Source of the DNA: Heracleum sosnowskyi
Taxonomy: Eukaryota; Streptophyta; Magnoliopsida; Apiales; Apiaceae
Length of the DNA: 64,000 bases
Direction: 5' to 3'
Assembly (NCBI GenBank): GCA_030848705.1
Contig: CM061245.1
Span: 63,824,006-63,888,005, forward strand
Part shown: piece by piece, positions 57,501 to 64,000 of the stretch
Numbering within the stretch: position 1 is the stretch's first letter
How the letters are laid out: each line of letters starts with the position of its first letter
Notes under the pieces: model-generated
What the model was told of the DNA's origin: nothing
The model's database searches: none
Seen by the model: only the letters and a program-made list of their open reading frames with translations
Made by a program: the position numbers and the translations under genes

Positions 57501-59118
57501 TCCAACTATCAAAATGATTTTGATTACTCTTTCAAGACTCGAGGAGTAAAAGCAGTGAAATCAGTTGTATCCATGAACAAGCATCAGCTTGGGAAATATG
57601 GGTGAATTTTCCTTTCCAACCAGATATGACTATTTTGTGGAGTCGTATACTTGGGAAAAAAGGGAAAGGAACTTTATGTTTCAAAGTTATGGATTTTCTC
57701 GAACTCGGAGAATATGTAAGGGACTGAGTGGCGACCTGTCCCCTAAGGGAATTACGAGGAGACTGACAGTCTATGAACTGGTCTGTACTTCCCTTAGATT
57801 ATCAGATAGTGCCCGACCGTAGGATGAGAGAAGAGCATCGGAGGCCCCTAAGGAATGGGTACCCCTAAGGAATGGGTATGCTCTTCCCCCTACAACCGAT
57901 TGGCGGGGAGGTAGTGGTCAGTTAGCGTCTACCCTATTTTCCCTTCTACGTAGAAAAACAGCAGTGGGGATTGCCTGACGACTGATCATCGTAGGGGTAT
58001 CCCTGTCGCCCAGAATCTCCATCTACAGTTCATCATCCATGAAAGAAAATGTTTTATGCAAGTTATCAGAGAAAGAACATGTTTTAAGCAAGTTTCCAGG
58101 AAAGAAAAGTTTATTCAAGCTCTTCAAGTTTATTCAAGTTCAGAAAGCGGATTGGAAATATTTTGCCTTGTCTTTATTTCCAGAATATGATATGAGATAA
58201 ATGTTTGATATGAAAGATGATATTTGGAAATTCCTATAACTTCATCTTTTATCTTATGAGTTATGACTCTGATAAAAACCTGATTAAGGATATATATGCA
58301 CAAGTGGATTTTGGGTTACAGAAACCTTATATTTTCCTTATAACTTCATCTTTCAAGTATATGTTGATAGTCTGCTTATATTTTATATAGCAGATATTTT
58401 ACAGAAAGGATATACTGAGTATCTTGTTATTTCATCTTTTATACCATACTAGAAACTTTGTTCATAGTATAAACATTGAAAGTTGCAGAGTATTATGAAA
58501 TGATATTTGAAATACCACAATGGTACTATTTTTGGAATACATTCCGATAAGAAAATGATTTCAGTATCAAGATATTTTGACAAGTTATTGTCTTATACCA
58601 GCTTTATTTCTGGGTTGAATTAAAGGCAGAATTATGCCATACTTTCATTACCTTGCTATTATTTTATATATATTACATAGCAGCGAAGCAGGATGCCTAT
58701 GGGACGGCACGTACCTCGCAAGGCGTTTCCATAAACAGTTTCAGCAGTGATCCCGGGAGTAGTACGAACCAATCGAATCAGGCTACGGCTTTGGTATTCA
58801 ACTTATGTATAGACATGAATGGTATTAGAGGATTGTGAGCATCAGAAGGCTAAGTTGGTAATGTAACAGTACTTAGAAATTGTATCAGTAACAGATTCAA
58901 AAGACATTTGGGTATTGTAATAAAAGTTATTTATTCCGCAATTGTTGTATTGTGTCGTTTCTGAGACTCTAACCTCTCTCTGTGTGTGTGTGTGCGAGAC
59001 ATATGTTGTGGGGTCATGAGCAGGTGAATCATGAATGGTGTGAGTAATGCAGGTAAGGCAAGGAGTACATGGATTGTGACAACCCTAGATCCCCGACCCC
59101 GGATTTGGGGCTGTTACA
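54598..59118 (+). repeat. 5' LTR of element G
   Basis: TGTAATAACCCG to GGGGCTGTTACA, 4521 bp. It shares end sequences and internal blocks with solo LTR H but is a different family. It contains a 17-bp tandem repeat of CCCTAAGGAATGGGTA (about 57848-57879). Short frames such as 55184-55492 are by chance; I assign no gene. Confidence 0.88.
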
Positions 59119-59122
59119 GAGA

Positions 59123-59134
59123 TGGTATCAGAGC
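59123..59134 (+). other. Primer-binding site of element G
   Basis: TGGTATCAGAGC, 4 bp after the 5' LTR end; initiator-Met tRNA type, as in Tekay/Del-like Gypsy and most plant Copia. Confidence 0.9.
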
Positions 59135-61860
59135 GTTAGGTTACAGTCCTCAGAAACGATAGGAGATCGAGTCTTACAATACCCTTAATAATGATAAGAG
59201 CATCTAGAGCTCAAATTAAGTTCGCAGTCGAGTTAGAAGACATGACCCTGACTGTTTAAGATAAAGCCCGAGAAGGGACTTCTTCTGGGAAACCGTACTT
59301 AGGACTTCATGGTTAGTCACCTCGATTCGTATGAGTTATAGATGGATGGGATTCTGAGATACCAGATCCCGAGGCCTTCGAGTAGGCATTTGATGATGCG
59401 CTTCTTGAGATGGACGAAGACCCGATAAAGGAAGATCCATAGGAGGATCTAGAGGAAGACCCCGTAGTGGGTCAAGGAAAGAATCTTGTAGAGGACGTGT
59501 TGATTGATAAAGATGTAGTATGTTACTTGAGGTTGTACAATAAGACCGGACGAACCTTCAAGGGATAAATAAGGGACGAGACGAGAGGTTAAGGATCGTT
59601 CATGATTCATCAAGAGGTATGACAAAGAAAATGGAGTAGAGTCTCCAAGGCAAAAGAGGTAGAGGCAGTATAGCCAGTATCAGTGGATTGATTCGACTTG
59701 AACGAAACCTGTTACTCGTAGTCAGTTATAGTTGCCCATAAGGAGGCGGCATACGTAAGAACCAAGATGTCCAGATTTTCACGAACGATTAAGGGTACTT
59801 AGTTGCCTAGAATAGTGAAAGGAATTGCTTTGGCTATGAGGTTTCAATCCCCCACGACCAGCGATTCCACTGGAAATAGTGTCTATTACATCATTGAGGG
59901 ATTTTATTATCTCAAGGAAAATTTTGGGGTATATGTACCATGCAAATGTTATTGTAAGACAAGCACGCTAAGACGGAATCGAGAACGAGATTTGCCACCC
60001 TCAGGAAACCAGGAAGGACTTATGAGGATAGAACAGAAAGGTCGGAAATCAGATCCGAGCATTACTAGTAGGTAAATAGATTGATCAAGTTTCCCTGATT
60101 TTGGAAAGAAATTCAGCAAATTTCGGCAAACCTTGTCTTTCTGATTACCAGAGGATGTCACCAAAGAGAGTGGAAATTAGAGCGAAGCCTGTGGATTGGA
60201 TAAGATAGCCGTTATATGGGTTGGTGGACAGATCCTGATTGCTATAATTGATTGTAGAGATAAAATGATGAAGTTGAGATTGGACGGTAAAGGCGAAATA
60301 TATTTAAGGACCAAGACGGACTGAGAAATTCCGGGATTGACTTAAATGAAAAGGCTATTGTGCCAAAAGTGTTAAGCTTATGTAGCGCACGGGATTGATA
60401 TGGGAGAAGGAATATTGGATATAAGGATGATTGAAATAGAGACCGGATTTAAGCCTGTAGATTCTAACGATCTTCCGGAGTACCGCCCAGTCGACATGAG
60501 GAATTGTTATTGCTATGGGCGACAACGGTATCGAAGTCCTCTTACGATAGAACGCTTGCTTGAGATGCTTGCGCCGAATCGAATAGAATTCCCTGCAGTT
60601 GCAAAGGTCGATGGTTGAATCCTTAGCGACTATTATGAGTCGGCAATAACGTAAGTATCGAGCACCTTAGGGTGTGCATGGAGAATAAAAGCTTTGGAAT
60701 TGAACGATTATCCATTAGAGGAGCCGACGTAAAAAGGCATCCATAGAGACCTTGGTAATACCCTCCCCATTTGCAAATTATGTGGGGTACCTTCCCAATC
60801 TATGATCTATCTTGACCTCTCTCCAGGAAAGAATTCTGATAAAGGGTATATTCCCTCTTCGAAGTTGTTTTATAACACTTGTGCTAAACCATATTCAGTT
60901 TCACTTGTGCCAGAGGCTGTCACAATGCCTAATTTCAGGCTTTCGAAGCCCTGTCAAATGATGTTATTTAAGCTTTCACTTTTCTTCAGATAATGAATGA
61001 CCCTATGGTGATACCTCACCACTTGTTTGTTAAGTACCAGTATCTTTTTGGTTATTCTTTTCTTTGTATTTTCTTTGGAAACCGCACCTTTGGAATCTGT
61101 TCAATTTTAATCCAAGGTGTTCCTTTGAGGAATATTGTCGAAAGACGGTAATCAGTAAATTGATATCGAATTGCTTTCATACTTTTCAACTTCCACTGAG
61201 ACGAACAACCCTATATTTATAGGGGCTACGAGGACTATCTGTCTGTGTGATAGAAGTCTGATGGGACGCCATCACTTGTAAGTTGTGAAATACAAGAAGG
61301 CTAATTACCTTTAGTAATGTCTCAATCGAGGCACACAACGTTGAGTTCTTATGATCATGATTGATCTCTCGGTAAATTCTTTTACCTCCAATAAGGTTAC
61401 CTTAAAACTCATAACCTTATGATCACCAGTGTGTGACGTTTTCCTTGATATGGGAGCTGTCTTTTCAAGACCCCATAATTTTTGTTATCCTCATTGAATT
61501 CTAAGGGGAGGCCAATCAGGTCAAATAAGTCAAAATTCGCTGATAGGAATTAGATTCGCAACGAAATCGCCTATGACAGGAGTGAATCCCTAAGACGAAT
61601 AGAATGTTAGTGACATATTGATGAAATTGGTTTATTCTCCCAAGGATATTATGACAATGGAAAGCGTGTCAATCGATATATGTGAAAGAAATAGCGATGG
61701 GCCGTGAACTCCAGTGACAACGTTGTTAGATAGATGCCTTATGGTAAGATTGAGGTTTTGGAGGAGTTGTTGACGAATGGACACTACCTCTGGGTTAGCA
61801 AGGTAAGTACTGACGATGGAGTCAGAAGGAGCTGGTATTGTGACTTGGGAGAGGTGCAGC
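59135..61860 (+). other. Decayed 5' internal region of element G
   Basis: About 2.7 kb where gag should lie. I see many stops and no frame over 90 codons. Acidic-looking stretches (about 59400-59490) might be remnants of gag. Part of it (about 60760-61500) has a different base character and could be a further insertion, but I cannot place ends. Confidence 0.4.
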
Positions 61861-62120
61861 GTGTGTGGTTCTAGGGGAATAATTCTCGGAAATATATGGA
61901 GACCCGGATGAAAATGAACGTTAAAGAGTTAAAACAAGAAACCATGACTATGACCGAGTATGAGGCCAAGTTTTCCGAATTATCGAGGTTTGTTCCGGAG
62001 TTTGTGAACACAGAAGAAAAGAAAGCCAGTAGGTTTCAACCAGGGCTACCTCCAACAAGCAGCCCACTGTCAGGACCTTTAAATAGCAGATACCATTCTA
62101 TACTATTTAGACAGAGCTAA
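61861..62120 (+). pseudogene. Element G gag remnant
   Basis: Frame 61896-62120 reads M-K-M-N-V-K-E-L-K-Q...M-T-E-Y-E-A-K-F-S-E-L-S-R-F, the conserved core of the Retrotrans_gag domain. It is followed by the expected Pro/Ser-rich loss and a stop. The rest of gag is unreadable. Confidence 0.65.
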
Positions 62121-62739
62121 TGCATCGTTGTATATCAAGAAGTTGCATGACAATTAAACCTTAAGGCCGAGCCACTAAGGGAATAATTACAAGTAGAAAT
62201 AGCCATTCGAGGGATTTTCCCATAAGACTGGTACATCCAGGTTGTGAACTAGAAATATGAGGTCGACACTTTTGATAGACCTGATTCCTTTCAAGTTGGG
62301 AGAAGTTGGTATCATAATAAGGATGGGTTGGTTGACACCCAATGGAGCCAATTGATTGCAAAGAAAAAGAGTAATAAGTAAAGGATGGAGGCAGATTTAG
62401 AGATTCTTGAATATAGTTCAGACTAAGGAATTATTACGCCAGAGATACGAGGCTTAATTAGCTCTTATGGTTGACGCCAAGAAAAGAGGTACCAAGTATA
62501 AAGGGAACTACAATGGTTTTGGGAGATTGTACAAGGTTTTAATGAGCTACCAGATATCGATTTGGATGACATGAGAATGAATACTGAGTATTCAGGGTAT
62601 AGTGGGAATGAAAGAGCTAGCGACTCAGTTACAAGAATTGTTGGGCACGTATATGATAAGACCCAGTGTACCACCGTGGAGAGCCTGGTGTCGTTGTAAG
62701 AGAGAAAGATGTTAGCACAAGATTATGCATCGAACCTCG

Positions 62740-62990
62740 AGAGTTGTAAGAGTTCGACATGGAGAATAGGTACCCTTGTAAATTATTGTTTGATCAGCGG
62801 AAGAACGCTGTGTATTTCCAAATTTATTTGAGAACTGGATATCACCAGTTGGAAGTTAAATTCGAGGATATGCCCAAGACTGCGATTCGTACTATGAATA
62901 GACACTTCGAGTTTTCCACGAAGTTATTTTGGGTTGACTAATGCACCCACAAATTTTATGGAATGTAATGAATGGGCTTGATTTACCCGT
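62740..62990 (+). pseudogene. Element G reverse transcriptase remnant
   Basis: Frame 62759-62941 keeps L-R-T-G-Y-H-Q-L and a P-K-T-A-I-R-T core typical of Gypsy RT domain 3. Stops and frameshifts follow (about 62939-62990). The Y-V-D-D catalytic box is not found. The jump from here to RNase H by 63030 shows a large internal deletion. Confidence 0.65.
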
Positions 62991-63019
62991 GATAGTAGAT
63001 AGCATGAGATGGAGGAATG

Positions 63020-63290
63020 GCTAGAATTGACCTAGAATTATGACTGTGAGATACACTACCATCCGGGGAAGGCCAATGTGGTGGCCGATACCCTTAATTA
63101 AAATGAGACAGAGATGGATTCCGAAGGATCGGGAATTAAAGGATGAGATTTTACACAAAACCCAAGTTAGTCCAACAAACTAGAAAGACAAAAGATTTCA
63201 CCAACAAGCGGCTAGTGACAACCAAGACAGACAGAGAAAGTATGCGGACTAAGCCCGCGAGTATAAAGATAGTACTGCTATTGATAAGCT
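63020..63290 (+). pseudogene. Element G RNase H end and integrase remnant
   Basis: It keeps Y-H-P-G-K-A-N-V-V-A-D, the RNase H-integrase spacer of chromovirus-like Gypsy, then a Q-R-K-Y-A-D like motif from the integrase C-terminal part (about 63230-63250). The integrase core is absent. Confidence 0.6.
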
Positions 63291-63741
63291 AAACGGCAGG
63301 TTGATGGATGACAAGCAAGTTTATGTTGGTGTATTTTCTGTACAAACAAGATAGAGAATATGAGGTTAGAGATTCGTGATGCTAAAGGTATATTTTCGAA
63401 AACCCGGACGGAGCTTTTTAGAAAGATGTTCGCAATAATTAACCTAAAGGCAACATCACCAATAAACCAGTGTTTATTTAATTAGTAAATACTTCTGGAA
63501 GCATTTACGGATTAAATAAGCCTTATTCGTCTAATTAAATTTGTTTAATTAGATGAATATCATTTTCAAAATGTTTTCTTAAAATCGCTTTGTTCCGGAA
63601 TGATAACAAAGATACTCCAATGGTTGTGGAAAATCAAGAGGTGGAAGAATCCACCTGGGAGTTAGAAAGTGCAATGGAAGAGAAGTACCCCAGTTACTCC
63701 TAAGTTGATTCCGGGACGGAATCCTTTTAAGGAGGGGAGAA

Positions 63742-64000
63742 TGTAATAACCCGAATTTTTGGTAAAATTTAAAACTTTTCTTATTATGATTAAGTGCATC
63801 AGTGAATAGTAAATTTGGTGGATGAATAGTGATTTTGAGGATTAACAAAGTTTTTCATGCCACCTATGTACGAGACGTAGTGTGGATATTCCGAAGTCAT
63901 ATTAGTGATCTACGGAGTAAATAAGTGAATGCAAAGACGATCGGAATTCAGAAATTCCAAATTTTATTTTGAATAGTATTTGACCGGGCAGCGAATTATA
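63742..64000 (+). repeat. 3' LTR of element G, first 259 bp
   Basis: TGTAATAACCCG, identical by eye to 54598-54856. It is preceded by a purine tract (GGAGGGGAGAA, 63731-63741), the polypurine tract. Confidence 0.92.

Larger units (their letters stand above)
54598..64000 (+). mobile_element. Gypsy element G with 4.5-kb LTRs, partial at the right
   Basis: 5' LTR 54598-59118, primer site, about 4.6 kb of decayed internal sequence, and the start of a 3' LTR at 63742. The 259 bp of 3' LTR in the window match the first 259 bp of the 5' LTR with no difference I can see, so the insertion is recent. The internal pol is full of stops and deletions. Primer site and pol remnants (R-T-G-Y-H-Q-L, P-G-K-A-N-V-V-A-D) fit a Tekay/Del-type chromovirus, but I am not certain. 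Confidence 0.85.

Noticed and set aside
60802..60993. 63-codon frame in element G as a gene
   Set aside because: No motif, no context, and frames of this size occur by chance here.
1..64000. Host protein-coding genes, tRNA or rRNA genes
   Set aside because: None could be supported; all long frames have retroelement motifs.

Overview
The window is plant nuclear intergenic heterochromatin and I see no host gene, tRNA or rRNA in it. It is a stack of nested LTR retrotransposons on a Helitron-like, AT-rich base. Evidence for a plant is the element types: Sirevirus-like and other Copia with initiator-Met tRNA primer sites (TGGTATCAGAGC), an Athila-type Gypsy with the TGGCGCCGCTGCCGGGGA primer site, a Gypsy with a 4.5-kb LTR, and Helitron-type ends. 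A eudicot is likely; the species cannot be read from the sequence.

Layout. 1-3461: 3' ends of two Sirevirus-like 'C' elements, then a 5' LTR and leader of family A on the + strand. 3462-7483: decayed minus-strand Copia 'F' (gag remnant, primer site, 1.56-kb LTR). 7484-33638: minus-strand Sirevirus A (LTR, gag, pol, 3' ORF), interrupted by an 8.2-kb Athila derivative (10610-18847), a 5.1-kb solo LTR 'H' (20159-25274) and a 1.25-kb solo LTR 'J' (28158-29405). 33639-45716: minus-strand Sirevirus B (LTR, gag, start of pol), cut by the insertion of A and by a complete Copia 'E' (36736-44579). 45717-51209: head-to-tail Helitron-like units carrying a solo family-A LTR 'K' (46530-47549). 51210-54597: + strand Sirevirus-like D (LTR, gag). 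54598-64000: Gypsy G inside the D gag, with its 3' LTR running off the window.

Order of events. Helitron array first; B and D landed in it; A landed in the B integrase; E landed in the B gag; Athila, H, J and F landed in A; G landed in D. Perfect 5-bp target-site duplications flank Athila (CCACT), H (TCAAC), J (TAAAT), E (CATCC) and K (GATAA). Subtracting each coding-region insertion plus its duplication restores a multiple of three in the interrupted frame for Athila, J and E. Athila, E and G have near-identical LTRs and are recent. The A, B, C, D and F coding regions carry stops, frameshifts or truncations.

The most unusual signal is that LTR-specific short motifs recur inside the same element's coding region. 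Family A has TCAACGGAATG and its complement in the LTR, in gag, in pol, in the 3' ORF and in the pol-3'ORF spacer. Related B has the diverged form TATCCGTAGA in both its LTR and its gag. The unrelated Athila derivative has GCGCGCCCGCGC in both LTR and gag. I know of no description of such LTR-CDS motif sharing. It could be regulatory, RNA-structural or recombinational.
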